From Glutinoglossum americanum (Eukaryota > Ascomycota > Geoglossomycetes > Geoglossales > Geoglossaceae), in the NCBI GenBank assembly GCA_020080175.1, contig JAGHQL010000088.1, positions 44,186-108,185 of the forward strand: DNA of 64,000 bases, written 5' to 3'. The notes under the pieces were generated by a model. The model saw only the letters and a program-made list of their open reading frames with translations, was not told the origin of the DNA and made no database searches. Below, in pieces: positions 22,937 through 35,283 of the stretch (its first letter is position 1; the number at the start of each line of letters is the position of its first letter). Position numbers and translations under genes: made by a program.

Positions 22937-24932
22937 AGATGTGGCTCAGCCAAGAAGTGTAAGGGCTGGTTGTGCAAGGCTCCGTACAGTACGGTATACT
23001 CACCAGTGCTACTATTGCGGGTACAACTCTCTGTGAGTAGCCCCTCTGGGACTTGGCCACTAACCCGAGCTGAATAGGTAGGACCGTGTTACAGTCGTAA
23101 CTACATGCGCCAATAACATCCTAGCCTCCGGTTAGGAAGGCCTCACGGGTTTAGGTTGTCTCAGTGTACTTTATAGCCAGGACCCTGACCGAGACCCGAG
23201 GAGCAGGGAACTGGCATAGGCAATTACCAACCATCTAGGCCACTGACCGTGTCTCCTGATTTCGCTCCATGTTCATGCACCACCGGCTTGGCGTTGCCTT
23301 TTACGGCCTTTACGCCGGGTACACAGACTTCGACGGTGAGCTCATAAATCCCTTGGATGAAGTAACTAAGGTTTTTGGTATTTAGGTGAGGGCGGGAACA
23401 CGAGCTCCTACTAAGCGCTTCTATCAGCAATAGGAAGGAGGTTAGTTGAGCCTACAAAATGGAAGGCCCCCCACATGAAAATTCTCCAAGGGGAGCACTG
23501 ATCCGAATTTCACTGCCTGCGCCAATAGCTAAGGTATTCGGGATCAGCCGCTAGCCGGTCCGCCGTTAGTATATTCACACCTACTCCTAACACGATGTCG
23601 GAAATAGGTAGGATAAGGACTTATGGCGATCGAGATATAGGAACGAAGTGAGGTGGAGCTAATTAAGTATTTAGTAAGTAATTTAGAGGGCATAGGATGA
23701 GGATACGTTGTGGCGACGATATACGATTTCACACAATCGCCGGCCTCCCTCTGGGGTAATCCCAAAATACACCTTGAGCACAAAGAAATGGAATTGCCAT
23801 GATGTGGATTGAGAATCGCCCCGCCGGCCGCTTCGGAGACCTCCGAGAACTTGCGCCGAGCAGGCCCCATCTCTCCGCCCTATTCCGAGAAAGTGGATGA
23901 ATGAAATGGGGTAAACTTGAACGACTGCCAAGCTACAGCTACCGCCGCAGCGGCTAGAAGAGGAACTAGAGGCCTCCGCGACATGGCCATAGGGATTATG
24001 TGGCGGGTGAGTGGGAAGAGGGTATCGGCGGCTGACTGCGAGGATAGAGTGGGTTGCGGTGAAGCTTGATTGAGGGGACGTCGAGAAGGGAGCGGGCGCG
24101 TTTAAAACACGCTAAGGCCAGCTACGTGTTGTGGTCTTGATAGTGGTTGTGTTTAGCATTACACCAACACGGGACACCCCCAAAAGCCAGATAACCGCAC
24201 GGCGATGGGCAAGGAAATCCTGCCCAAGACACCGATGCGCTGCCTAGCGGATGTTATACTTCTATCGGGGTTATGAGCTTGGGGAAAAGATTTTTTAGAT
24301 TTGTGTGGGTGGCGTTTGTGTGGTTGGGAGGGGATGGGTTGGCGGGGGTTTGCGAAATGGGTGGATTTAGTCTCTTTTATTAAGAGGAGGATGGATAGCG
24401 CTGTCGGTATGGGTTTGGTCTTGGGAGGAGGGAGATTTTGTGTGTGCGTTATGGGAGGATCTGGCGCACCCCCTGGGTTTTTGGGCTGGTAAATGCGGCA
24501 CCCCACCTGCCTGGTGCGATTATGTATGTATGTAAATATGCTCTGCGCGAACATGCATGCATACATACAAACGTTCTTTCTACCTTACGTCGTTTCTCCC
24601 TCTCCTAGCGGGCACCGCTTCAGCACGCGATCCTAACCCCCGAAACACAAAGTAGTCCTTCCCAACCCAACAAACTTTACTACTACTATGCTCCTATCTC
24701 TCCTACTAAAATGGCCCGGAGGTGTCCCTGTTTCGTGATATTTCTTCGCTATAAACGCCAGTGCACGTTGGGATGAACCGGTGGAGGAGCCCACGCCGCG
24801 CCTTAGATGGCGGACGCCGTATTGACGGATCGAGGTTAACAAACTCCATCTCGAGGATGTAGCTAGAGCGAGGGTGTTGTGTGTGGCTGGGTCTGCCAGC
24901 TGGGGAGGAGCCATTGAACCATAGCCAGCAAT

Positions 24933-24956
24933 GGAATTATGGAATTATGGAATTAT
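24933..24956. repeat. Microsatellite (GGAATTAT)x3
   Basis: Three perfect head-to-tail copies of an 8-base unit. Confidence 0.9.
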
Positions 24957-25085
24957 TGCAGCCGTATGATTCGTTGAACTTCGTCCCTCCTCCCTGCATG
25001 TTTGGCATTAAATGCGCGCCGTAGAACTGGGGATTTGGTCCGCTCGCTTGCTCGCCAATCGACGGCCGACCCTCGACGACCCTCA

Positions 25086-25125
25086 CTTCATCGCTTCATC
25101 GCTTCATCGCTTCATCGCTTCACGG
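25086..25125. repeat. Microsatellite (CTTCATCG)x4 plus variant
   Basis: Four perfect 8-base copies followed by CTTCACGG. Confidence 0.9.
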
Positions 25126-26760
25126 CTGCTTTCCTGGTCGCGAACAGGAGTCGAACGGAGTGAGAACGGCAGATTGGGTGTACGGTAGTTGGCTCGGAAC
25201 ACCGGTTCGACTATGCCGGCGAATTGGTTGGATGAAAGGCGAATGTAGCTTTCAGAGAAAATTTTCAGACATGGGACAAGGATGCACTGCCACTTTGCTC
25301 TCGCCATTGGGTTATTGTGGCCGGTGGCGCAGTCTCATTCTCTTGATCCGAGACAATACTCGAATGTTATCCTATCACGGCCTTGCTCAGCTTGAATACA
25401 GCTCCCGAACGAATATTTCCGAAAAATCGCTCATCAGGATCAATGGGAAGGCGTACCCATGCCCTAGACGCCTGATCCACCGCCGGCAAATCGGTGCGGC
25501 TCCTATCCATCCGCATCCTCGCGCAAATCACAGGATCATGAACGGATGCGCGTAACCTGGCTGGCTTGGGCAGGCAGGCCTGGGAGCAGCACGAAAATTC
25601 TTCGATGGGCTGTCTCACTTGCACGCCAACTATCACTTTCCTGACACCCCGGGTCGCGCAACTGGCGGACAGCTCAGCAAAGCAGCATTACAGGCTGAAT
25701 AGGAGCTTTGTGTTCGCGCCCGTCGGTGACGAAACCGCAGCGCTCATATACACACAACACGATTGCTTGCGCAATCGGACGGTGCAAAAAAAATCTGTAT
25801 CCACACTGCGGGCGTAGCGCCTCGTTGGCTGTCTGCTCTGTTGTCGTTTTGTGGTGGCAACGACGGGAGAGGATTCACGGATCCGAGTAAGATGATTAGC
25901 CTATCGATTGGTCCTCGGGAATCTCCCCGAATTAGAATGGACGCTTGGTGGTTGATCTGGGAGATGCTTATGCAGGTCTCCATTACCGTTACTAGGAGCG
26001 TGACACCACTATACAGATTGGTCATCGGTGTTCCGTTCCGGGTTTTCGCGTTTCTCCGTGCCATGGAAGGCGATAGAGTCTACCTGGAAATCTTATTTGC
26101 GTTACAGGGAGTTGCGCGATGACGTCTGGAGAAGTTATTTTCTGTGGGGGGTTTGGCTGATCAGTTCACGATGAGCAGGGCGAAGTTGGATCTTCGTTTC
26201 GTTATCGTGACTGCTTCGCACAGGTATGTGAGTGTGAGTACTCCCACCGCAAGCGAAGTATCGCTGTCGTTGGCCGCAACCCACGGTTTAAACCATCACC
26301 GGCCGTCGAATCCTAGCGTCCAAGGGGATGGGTTAGAGGTTGTCTTAAACTGAAAGAACATGATGTGTGTCCACGCAATCCAACGCATGAGAAGTAATGT
26401 GTGGGTGTGTGTTTACGGTTAGGCCGACAAGGCAGCCTTCAACCTGCTGAAATGGCCTGGCATCCGCTCTTATTGGTCTCGACCCCTGCTCATATCCGTG
26501 GGGTTTGGGTTGAGAGGTATTGTTGCGGCCTAAGGTAAGGTTGAATGGTGAACACTTGAGTGGACGAGCAGTAGGTTGCACAACGAGGTGTGAGGGAGGT
26601 TCTCATGAACAGTGTTGACTTGGCTCCCTCAGTATTACAGCTCAAACCCATCATCTTCACACGCTTTGTATACTGCCAGACTGTATTGCCCGCTACAATC
26701 TATATCACACAAATCGCAGAAACACCCTTCCTCTTCTCTCCTCTACCAGTTCCTCTTTCC

Positions 26761-26790
26761 TCCTCGTTTGTCCTCGTTTGTCCTCGTTTT
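26761..26790. repeat. Short tandem repeat (TCCTCGTTTG)x3
   Basis: Two perfect 10-base copies and one with the last base changed, in a pyrimidine-rich tract about 300 bp upstream of the 27099 start codon. Confidence 0.85.
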
Positions 26791-27098
26791 CCCCTTCGCT
26801 AGGGGAAGAGTATTCTGCCACGCACCCCAGTCGGCGCGTTAATCTTACTCGCCTGGGTCATCACCCCATCGATAACAATTTCGACTCAAATTGATCCATC
26901 GTATCATCCGCAACGACTATCTCAAAGCATATCAATCTCTATACGAGCAACAAGAGCGCATTCACGTATTCTTGTGGTTTGTAATTTTTTTCCTTTAGTG
27001 TCAGGTTTATGTACGAGTCAGGAGGGTGAAGGAAGGCCAACATCCGTGTGTCAAGTGCAAAAATAACGCAAAAAGGAAAAGAGCAGCACACGCTCAAG

Positions 27099-27949
27099 AT
27101 GACGGGACACCCGAACGGCAACAGCAGTGAGTGCCATTCTTGATGCATTGACACGATCCTTCTTCTCCTGCCTGTCTGTCTATCCCCGTCACCTGAACTA
27201 ATAACCTCGTGGCAGGCGGCGGATCGCGCAACAATGACCTCGCCTCTGAGGGCGCGCAGTTCGACGGCGACAGGAAGGATCTACCGCAGAGCCTCGAGCT
27301 TGACGAGGGAGATGACCTCAGTGGTCCAGAGATAGCGTATGGAGAAACCTTCATAAAGAATCTTAAAAAACCGCTGAGTTTCTTGCTTGAACCCGAGGAT
27401 GCCACCTGGTCGAAGGGATCGGTGGAAGGTGTCGGTGGAGTGTCGACAGCGCCTTCAGGGACCTATGTCGAGGTCCAGAACGGAGAGTCTAGTCGCGATG
27501 GCGCGTTACGCAACCAAAGGCGACTCGCCCCTCCTGAGGTTCCGGCCGAGTCCCCGCAAGCTTTTAAAAGCTTAGACGGCGATAGCTTCAAACCTCCCAA
27601 ACCTGACTCCGTTGCTTGCGGCCTTTCCACCCGAACCGCAATGCCACCCTCCCGAACGAAAACCCCATTGAAAGCCCTCTTTAGGAAACACAACATCATC
27701 ATCTTCGTTCTCCTGATCGTGATCATTCCCATGGCTGTCGGCGTCATCGTAGGTATAAAGGGAAAGAACCTCGGCGCAGGTCTCGGATCGGCGGCAGCTG
27801 TCTTCCTGTCGATTGCCGTAGTATTCACACTGTTACGGGTGTCGTGGAAGAGGGAGGAGAGGCTGGCGAAGGTGAAGAAAGAGAACGCGAAGCGGGCTGC
27901 GACGGCAGAAGAGGCCAGGAAGAGTCTCGACCCAAAAGACATGGTGTAG
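27099..27949 (+). CDS. Two-pass membrane protein with mini first exon
   Basis: Exon 1 is only 28 nt (27099-27126, MTGHPNGNS). An 89-nt intron with GTGAGT donor, CTAAT branch region and GGCAG acceptor follows, then exon 2 at 27216-27949; the junction is phase 1 and the product is 253 aa. Residues 1-155 are acidic, polar and probably disordered. Two hydrophobic helices follow (IIIFVLLIVIIPMAVGVIVG and AAAVFLSIAVVFTLLRV), joined by a short GIKGKNLGAG turn. The Lys/Arg/Glu-rich tail KREERLAKVKKENAKRAATA may form a cytosolic amphipathic helix. The shape suggests a helical hairpin in an internal or plasma membrane. I do not recognise a family. Confidence 0.7.
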
Positions 27950-30900
27950 GTGAAACTGCGAGTGTTGTAGCAGTGGTCAGCTCCAATCGCCCTGCCGCCC
28001 GCCCGCCTCTCATCTACAGCTATATTCCTTCCCTTCCTCTTCGGTGGGGTGTTCTTAAATAAAGTTGCATTCATGCATGTTGCATCTAATTTCTTCAACG
28101 TCCTCTCCTTTCTTATTCTTTTTCCTGCTGAGAACATTTTCTTGAACTCTCTATCTGCATTGGGGTTTGCTGTTAGAATGGGTGTGCTGACAGTCTGCTG
28201 AGCCTCGAAACTCAGACGGATTGGTCGACTGTATCAACGCCCACGGCCCCACATCATTGCACAAAAGTATTGTTCCCCCAAATGTCCAAAGAACTTATAG
28301 GATGTCCGCGGGGATTTGGTTGTGCGAATATGTTTCCGGCGTGCGTGGTATACCTGCTCGGGAGGAAAGGGCCTTGGACCCGCTATTGTCTTTTCTTGAG
28401 TTACGTTTCCCTCCTGCTTGTACGCTTGTTGTTCCTATGCTCAATCGAACCATGATTCTTGTCTGAATCTACCGTCAGTATGTGAAGCTAGAAGAGGGCA
28501 ATGGAGGATGGGGGAAGGGCTGTTACCATTGGTGAGAGGAAATAAGGTACGGTCCCAACCCAAAACCCTAACGGATGTCATGGCTCCACATCAGCCTCGA
28601 TCCGAGTCGGAAGCGAGACAGGTTCCTGTGTAGGAACTAATGTCTGTCGAGCCCGCACACTGGATACCACTAAACGCTCGACCTAACAATGAAAGTACGG
28701 GCCGGAGGTCCTTTCCCCGCGCGGTCGGCGGGTACGCTAGGCTATCAGTGATAGGAAGGACGGAGACGACGATTCATTTCCAGGGAATTCTGATGGCAGT
28801 CGATGGTTCCGAGCAATCAACGGCAATCCTTGAAGCTATGCTTGGTCGCTCTACCAAGTCGATCATCGATAGGATAGAATCCTCCCGATAATTCCAGCAA
28901 CAGCACTAAGTATCCGCAGCCCGACATTACTAACCATCAAAGACCCAAGTGAAAGCCTTCCAGGGTGACAGTATCTAAACAGCTATCGCCCTTCAGTCAG
29001 GCTCTCCCTGGTGCGTATGAATCCCGACAAGGTTGTTCTCAGGTGGGGTGCGCGCTAATGTCGAGTAATTGTCACTAGATTGAGCCCAATATTGAGAGCA
29101 ACAAAGGGTTCAGCCGATATTGTGGGGACGACAGCGACGATGTCAATACTTGATAGCCTTACGTAGGAAGCCAGTCAGTTGAATGGGTGCCGGCGAGTCA
29201 GGCTCAAGTATTATCGAAACCGGATCACATTATTGGGCTATTAAGTCGCTTCCTTCCAAACTGGATATAATCGTCTGTGTGGTACTGATGATAGCAGGGT
29301 CCGTATGATAATATCGACGATGGTAATGGCTTGCACTCATCCTATATACGTCATCGTCCGAGGTTGAGAACCGGTCGGATAATCGTCGCCGTTAACCCAG
29401 AGTCGGCTATGGTATAAGCCTATATCACGAAGATGCTTTCGGGCGGTGTATGCTAACATCGAGCCGGGGATGTCATTAGTTGGAGCTTAGTTCCCATAAC
29501 GGTAGAGCTCGGCCGGTGGCATCAGCTGCGGAGAGGTTCGCGACGGCGACGGCAACGGCTGCACCGTGTAGTCCCTAGCCTGACCATATAACTATGACTG
29601 ACCCCGTACGAGCGAGTCACCGAGCAGATTGATCCAACGAGTTATCACGGATGCTAAAACCCACAACCAAACCCCATGTGGGATCCATAACAACTATGTT
29701 ATATTCGAGCGACCGACAAGTCGATGTTAGGTAGATGCCATAGTCGCTGGTTTGAGCCTCGTGCTGTTAGGGCAATGACAATAATGATGTATGCCCATGT
29801 TTACCCCAGTGTATGGTAGCCGCGCAGGAGTGCGAGGCTGTACGTACGAGGCTAACCTCAGGTCCCACCTAGGCTGATTGAGTCGGGCATACCGACGATC
29901 GACGAACAAGGGAGGTCGGTCGAATACCGGTTTAGACTTTCGAAGGACAGTGCCCAGCTAGAGCAGGCCACATAGGTAGAAAGAAAAAACCCCGTTCGGC
30001 CCCAACGCTACTCAGGACGCCCTTCTATGCTGTTAGGGCCCCGCTCCTCTACGGGGCAGTCGGTGGACACTAACACTTATAGCAAGACCATCGATAACGT
30101 CGTCGCGTCTAGTTGATAAAGGGTGGCGGGGAGCCCTAGAAGTAAATGAATGATATTCATTACTTGTTTAGGGCCTCGAGGCCTTTACTTATCGACCGCG
30201 GCTGAGTTGGCATTGCAAATTTTCGAGAAGGGCCGAATATCTCGTTTTCCGCATTCGGAATATGGATCCAGTCCGAGATCTTTCAAGATCAGATACCCGC
30301 TTTATCCTGCGATGGCCCACGGAGAATCGAGAACACCGCCATGTAGGGAGAGAGTCCGAGGATATAAGGCATTTGCAGTGGTAATGTCTCGGTCGCCATC
30401 GTCGTGGTCGCCATCGTCGTCGTTCGTCCTTATATACCAACGTGTCATGTCGCCTCCCGCCTCGCTCTAACCTCAAATAGGGGATCTACCCACAGCCATC
30501 CGCCCATCTGCATTAAAAATTCAATCAGCTATGCCATTTCCTGTCGAGAAGAGGGAGGGAGGACTCACCAGTGGCGGATAGAGTCATATATGACGAAAAA
30601 TCACTCCACTGTCACCAATTCCTCGAAGTAACACCATGAACGACCTCGTGAGAACAAAAAGGCATACTGAGCGGTGAGCAAGGCTGACACCTCACATCAT
30701 ATATTGGCATTCCAAAGCGTAGCAGACACGCACTACCTACTCTCGGCCCCTATCCGGCCGCCCGCCCACACACTAGGTAAACCCTATCCCTTGTACAAAT
30801 GGGAAAATCAAGTTCCACCAGCGAGTTTCGTATTGGCGTGACAAATCAGGAGACCCCTAGAACGGGCGCATGCATAAGGAAAAAGCAATTTGGGGTCTAG

Positions 30901-31638
30901 ATTTGTTTTGGCTTGCAGCGTGGATCTAGGCATCGATTGGGCGAGAGAGGGAAAAACCGGGGTTCCCCGACCAATGGGGCGAGGTTGGGAATATTGCACG
31001 AATCCTTGGAATTGCTCGAGGGAACATGTTTTATTCGATGGAGAGTTATCACCGCACCACATACTCTTTTCACCCAACACATCCGAATCATCAAGGTATC
31101 TCCGATTTTCCCTCGAACATACCTATGTACACGTTACGTTAATATGTTCCAAAAGCCCCACCAACCGGGGTACAGCGTCCATCAGCTCCGCGCGGCACGG
31201 GACGAAGCTAATATTACTCCGAAGTAACATTCCCGTTATCGGGTCATGGGGAACCAACCAGGTGACGCAAGGGCATTTTCGCATAATATTGCTGGGGGTT
31301 GGGGTCGCCGAGCACAACCCAACGTGTCTCGACGAGCGAATCAGAGGGAGAAGATCGTATGTGAAAAGGATCGCGAGATGCGAGAGTGAGGCTGTAGGGT
31401 TGGAGATGGAGGATTGTTGTTGGATTATTACGATGTGTGTGCGTAGATGGTGGATGGACGGTTTCGGATATTTTGGGGGATAATGATGGGATGACACGAA
31501 GAGTGGGGGTTGAATAAGCTACAAGGTTCCTCTACGTATGAGCCATGCGAAGGCGGTTCACTCATTAGGCAGGCGGACCCGGATCCATCGTCATCATAGG
31601 CATTCCCATCCTCACCACAAGAAACACCATCACGAAAA
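27950..31638. other. Long intergenic region, no supported gene
   Basis: 3.7 kb with only short, overlapping frames on both strands. The 197-aa plus-strand frame at 30890-31483 overlaps equally long antisense frames and has no motif. A 15-bp direct repeat (GGTCGCCATCGTCGT twice, 30391-30420) is present. No transposon motif recognised. Confidence 0.4.
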
Positions 31639-32724
31639 ATGGAGGAACCGTCTCCACTACAAACAACATTCGCCTCGCGCCTCCGCACCCGCCTCACATC
31701 GCTATCCCCTCGATGCCGCTGCTGCTGCTCTGGTGCTCGCCTCCGCAACCGCATCCTAATAAGACTCTCCCGTAATCCCATCACAATATCTTATCTCCTC
31801 CTCATAGCTCCGCTCAGCTTTATCGCTTCCTACCCTCTCTTTACACGCGCCTACCATAATGACACCCCTCGAGGGCTCTACCTCCTCATCCTCTTTGCCG
31901 CTCTCTCACAGCCCAAGGGCTCATTACTCCTCGCCCCCGCGACTAACCCAGGGAGGTTGTACAGGCTTAATCCGCTGGTTTGCTTAGCTGAGGCGCTGGT
32001 TACGGTGTTTAGGTTGGCTGTTTTGAAAACTGTGGGCGACAAGGGATTGTCGTGGGTTGGGGCAGCTAGGGTTTTGGTTTATGAGAGAGAGTCTGTGGAT
32101 GTTGGGAGAGAAGATGTGAAGGAGTTGGCGGAGGAGGGGAGTAGCAAAGGCTATGGGTATTCGGAAGTTAGAGGGTCCTTGGGATTTCCTCCGCTGAGGA
32201 CCCGCGGGCTTGACTCGTCGGCCACGATATCAATCTTCGTGATATTCCTCCTAACCCGAAACTTCCACAATAACAGCGCGGCTGGGATAACGACTCTCAC
32301 GCTCCTATACTTAATCTCGTTCGCTGCGCTACAAGCTACGATCCTGATCGCCTCGTCCCGCGAACTCCCCCCGGAAGAGGAATCCGCGGTTGATGATGAG
32401 ATAAGGGAGTATTTCCTTGCGCATTTGTTGAGGCCAGAGGGCCTGTCTAATATTAAGGCGAAGATAGGGGTTGATGACGGGGTGCCAAGGTTTTTGGGCG
32501 TTGTAGCGCTTTGTTGGGCAGTAGGGTTTGCATATTTAGGTACTACTTGGGCTCAAGGGTTTAATGGGATTGGGGCGGTTTGGATCATGATTTGTTACCC
32601 GGCTGGGCTGGGGGTGTGTTTTGGGTTGTTGAGGGCGACGAGGCTGGGGGGTCGGAAGTCGGAGGTTTTACATCTTTTAGTTGAAGTTGTGGCTCTTGTG
32701 CTTCTCCAATACTGGACGAGGTAG
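31639..32724 (+). CDS. Multi-pass membrane protein, unknown
   Basis: Single 361-aa ORF from an ATG. A basic N-terminus with a Cys/Arg cluster (R-C-R-C-C-C) precedes about seven hydrophobic segments. Examples are ITISYLLLIAPLSFIAS (about 48-65), LYLLILFAALS (80-90), VCLAEALVTVFRLAVL, ATISIFVIFLL, TTLTLLYLISFAALQATILI, FLGVVALCWAVGFAYLG, IGAVWIMICYPAGLGVCFG and the C-terminal LLVEVVALVLLQYW. A charged loop in the middle (VYERESVDVGREDVKELAEE) is probably cytosolic. No channel or transporter signature is recognised. The uniform ORF and alternation of helices and charged loops argue for a real gene. Confidence 0.7.
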   Translation: MEEPSPLQTTFASRLRTRLTSLSPRCRCCCSGARLRNRILIRLSRNPITISYLLLIAPLSFIASYPLFTRAYHNDTPRGLYLLILFAALSQPKGSLLLAPATNPGRLYRLNPLVCLAEALVTVFRLAVLKTVGDKGLSWVGAARVLVYERESVDVGREDVKELAEEGSSKGYGYSEVRGSLGFPPLRTRGLDSSATISIFVIFLLTRNFHNNSAAGITTLTLLYLISFAALQATILIASSRELPPEEESAVDDEIREYFLAHLLRPEGLSNIKAKIGVDDGVPRFLGVVALCWAVGFAYLGTTWAQGFNGIGAVWIMICYPAGLGVCFGLLRATRLGGRKSEVLHLLVEVVALVLLQYWTR

Positions 32725-33447
32725 AGTCGGGGGTTTTCCTCTGATGGCTCCAGGGAGATATGGTGTACTTTTGGACTGGGAGTAAGGGTATTTGGGTTGG
32801 CTATTCTACAACCTTTTTGGACGTGCAGGGTATTGGCCTACGGCTTCGAAGCACGATGATTCTGGTAATGGCGTTACTCTTATGATGATATTTTTTTCTT
32901 GGTTCTAAATCTCACTTCTACCTACTGGGCAGTCCCACCGCCGGCCATCTCTAAGGCAGGAGCATGGAGCCCTTCCCCTCGATCAGATAGTCTAATAATT
33001 GAGAGAATATACATAACTACAACCAATCGCTGAAATCCCCTCCATAGGGAGAGAACTAAATGCTCATACTGTATCAACACATTCGATGCCACGCATTCGT
33101 GCTTTTAGATGTTCCCGGTAACCGGATTCGGCATCTCGGTGGCACAATGCCCACTAATCATCCACTCCGAGCTGCAGCGGACTTATCAGTAATCTGCAGA
33201 GCTTTCCCGAAGCGTCAGGCTCTTGGCCCAGTTGCTTCGAGGCTGCCGTTTGCTTGAATTGGGCCGGCCAGTCAACGATAGAACTTTGAGGGATTTATGG
33301 CTTGCGCTGGCGATGCGAAGCTCGTATGCGCCGCCTTGTTCAGAGGAAGATCGGCTTTGGTATTTGAACCCCTCCTATTGTGCTACATCATATAAATTTA
33401 GGAAACAAGCAGGACAATTTTGCTAGGCCAGGCGTTCTAGAAACCCT
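32725..33447. other. Intergenic, no gene seen
   Basis: Spacer between two plus-strand genes. Frames at 33060-33257 and 33223-33426 are short and unrecognised. Confidence 0.4.
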
Positions 33448-34662
33448 ATGGCAACAGTGCCTAGCGTCAAAGACGACATGCCACCAGTATCTCCTGTGGA
33501 GGATATGGAGCCTGGGTGGACAATAGTGCAAAAACAGGCGACAGGGAATTCTGCAGGAGAGGAATCTGCACCAGGTCGACATCATGGACTGGAAATCTCC
33601 TGGATGAAAATAGCCGCCACCGAGCCTTCTTGTGGCGCCTCGGGAGTAGGGTCTTCGAGGACGAGGGGACACGAGGCCAAACCTATGCATGACCAGGTCG
33701 AACCAGGGGCCCCCGCTCCCGAGAAACCAACCCTACCACAAATTTCCAATTCCCGACGCCGCAAGACCCGCCCTTCCAAGGGCGACGCTATCCTTATAGG
33801 CATTCTAGAGGCTCGGGATCATCTAGACACGGCTCAGATATCCGGAGATGATATAACATACTCCTATTTCGAGACAAGCGAATCCGAGGAGGACGACCAG
33901 AGTGAGTACGTTGGCGGGGGGCCATCAACCCGTTGTGTCGGGAAGGCGATCCAAGCACCACCATCAGAGATTGTGCAACCGGCAGTGCCGGTGCCGCTGA
34001 GTGAGGTATTACCAATAGTAGCTGAAGAGGTGCAAGACGTGGTCCCTTCATCAACTGCACTGACTGCCAGGGGGGGGAAAGGAAAGGATAAGGTGATAAT
34101 TAGGAGTCAGAAGCCTGTCCGTCAGATGGTAAAAGAGCTTGAAGATAAAGCTGCTGTAGTGGAAGAGCCGACGTTGGAGCCACTGCCGTCAACGCCACCA
34201 CTATCGTTATGGATCCCACAACCCGGAACGCCGCACTCACCGTCTCCACCTCCACACTCCCCAACCCCCCTTTCTCCCTCTTTCCCACTCTCCCCCGACG
34301 CCCCCCAGCCGTACATAGACCCTTACTGGAAACCATGGGCCTATCACGGCCACTGCCCACCCCCACATCAACGTTACAACCCCGCCACCCACAGCCAAGA
34401 ACCCCCGACGCCAACACCAACGCTCACTGCAATCTTCCAGCAGCATCAGCAGGAACAGCAGCTACAACACCATAACTACTTGGCTAACACCACCACACCG
34501 CTCATGGCGCTGCTGCAATCTATCGAGGCGCTTGAGACGCCGACAGCAAAGATCGAGGGATTGTCACAGGTAAAGAGGGGGGTTGAGAGGGTTCTAGAGA
34601 GGTATAGATCTGCCCTAGAATGCAGAGGGAGAGGGTTTTCTATGGAGGGGGAGGCGACGTAG
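33448..34662 (+). CDS. Pro-rich, largely disordered protein
   Basis: 404-aa ORF from an ATG. The N-terminus (MEPGWTIVQKQATGNSAGEE) is polar. A basic patch NSRRRKTRPSK (about 103-113) could act in nuclear import or nucleic-acid binding, and an acidic stretch TYSYFETSESEEDDQSEY follows. Residues about 245-345 are a proline-serine tract (GTPHSPSPPPHSPTPLSPS), followed by a Gln/His run. A C-terminal helix (LMALLQSIEALETPTAKIEG, then KRGVERVLERYRSAL) is the only likely folded part. Low complexity keeps several frames open here, so the coding call rests on length, start and C-terminal helix. No family recognised. Confidence 0.5.
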   Translation: MATVPSVKDDMPPVSPVEDMEPGWTIVQKQATGNSAGEESAPGRHHGLEISWMKIAATEPSCGASGVGSSRTRGHEAKPMHDQVEPGAPAPEKPTLPQISNSRRRKTRPSKGDAILIGILEARDHLDTAQISGDDITYSYFETSESEEDDQSEYVGGGPSTRCVGKAIQAPPSEIVQPAVPVPLSEVLPIVAEEVQDVVPSSTALTARGGKGKDKVIIRSQKPVRQMVKELEDKAAVVEEPTLEPLPSTPPLSLWIPQPGTPHSPSPPPHSPTPLSPSFPLSPDAPQPYIDPYWKPWAYHGHCPPPHQRYNPATHSQEPPTPTPTLTAIFQQHQQEQQLQHHNYLANTTTPLMALLQSIEALETPTAKIEGLSQVKRGVERVLERYRSALECRGRGFSMEGEAT

Positions 34663-35283
34663 GTTTGAGGAGCGTCCGGCGGTGTTTAGTGAAGGGAGGA
34701 CAGAGAGGAGACAAAAGCGGATTACGAGCAAGGAATGTTACGTTATTGTGATTATTGTTATCTCCTTCATATCCCGGGCCTCGACGGCGGGTAACTGCGA
34801 ATATGCTTTCATCACCCATACCATAAAAACACAGTGTATTTTTTCTTATTTCCAGGCTTTTTGATCGCAAGGCCTATATGTATGAACCAAATGATAACTC
34901 CTTGGGGAAATGGGGTGGTGATTGAGTGACTAGCTGGAGGCGTCTTCGAAGATAAGGCTGAGGGCGTCGGGGGATCACTAGTTTACTCAGCCGATTAATC
35001 TCCTCCGCAAGTAGGGGAGGTTTCGAGTAGATGCCCTGCCCTAGATGAAGGGGGGAGAACCCTCAGCGGAATGCAGAAAACCAAATGGATTCCCCAGCCC
35101 CTACCTTCCTACCCCGTCCTCTGATTTCTCCACCCGAAAAAACTACCCACCAGCCAGACAAAACGACCCGAAAAAAACACACAAACCAAGACCAAGAGAA
35201 AGAAAATTCCAGATACATTACACCTCGAACCCAATTCGATCAAACCTTCTCAGCTTCCCAAACGCTCATGAAACTACCAAAGT
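34663..35283. other. Convergent intergenic spacer
   Basis: Lies between the 3' ends of the Pro-rich gene (plus) and the DUF7730-like gene (minus). No gene seen. A long plus-strand frame beginning at 35045 is mostly antisense to the downstream gene. Confidence 0.4.

Larger units (their letters stand above)
22937..27098. other. Gene-poor region upstream of 27.1-kb gene
   Basis: Only short overlapping frames on both strands. The longest are 24159-24566 minus (low-complexity, antisense of a G/T-rich tract) and 25763-26122 plus (119 aa, unrecognised). A strongly G-rich plus strand at 24295-24480 and pyrimidine-rich tracts at 26690-26800 resemble promoter or untranslated sequence. Three short tandem repeats are listed separately. 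Confidence 0.4.

Noticed and set aside
24159-24566. 135-aa minus-strand ORF
   Set aside because: Low-complexity Pro/Lys/Thr translation of the complement of a G-rich tract.
25763-26122. 119-aa plus-strand ORF with hydrophobic residues
   Set aside because: No recognisable family, a similar-length antisense frame, and no supporting splice structure.
30890-31483. 197-aa plus-strand ORF
   Set aside because: Overlaps long antisense frames, has no motif and an unnatural composition; probably chance.
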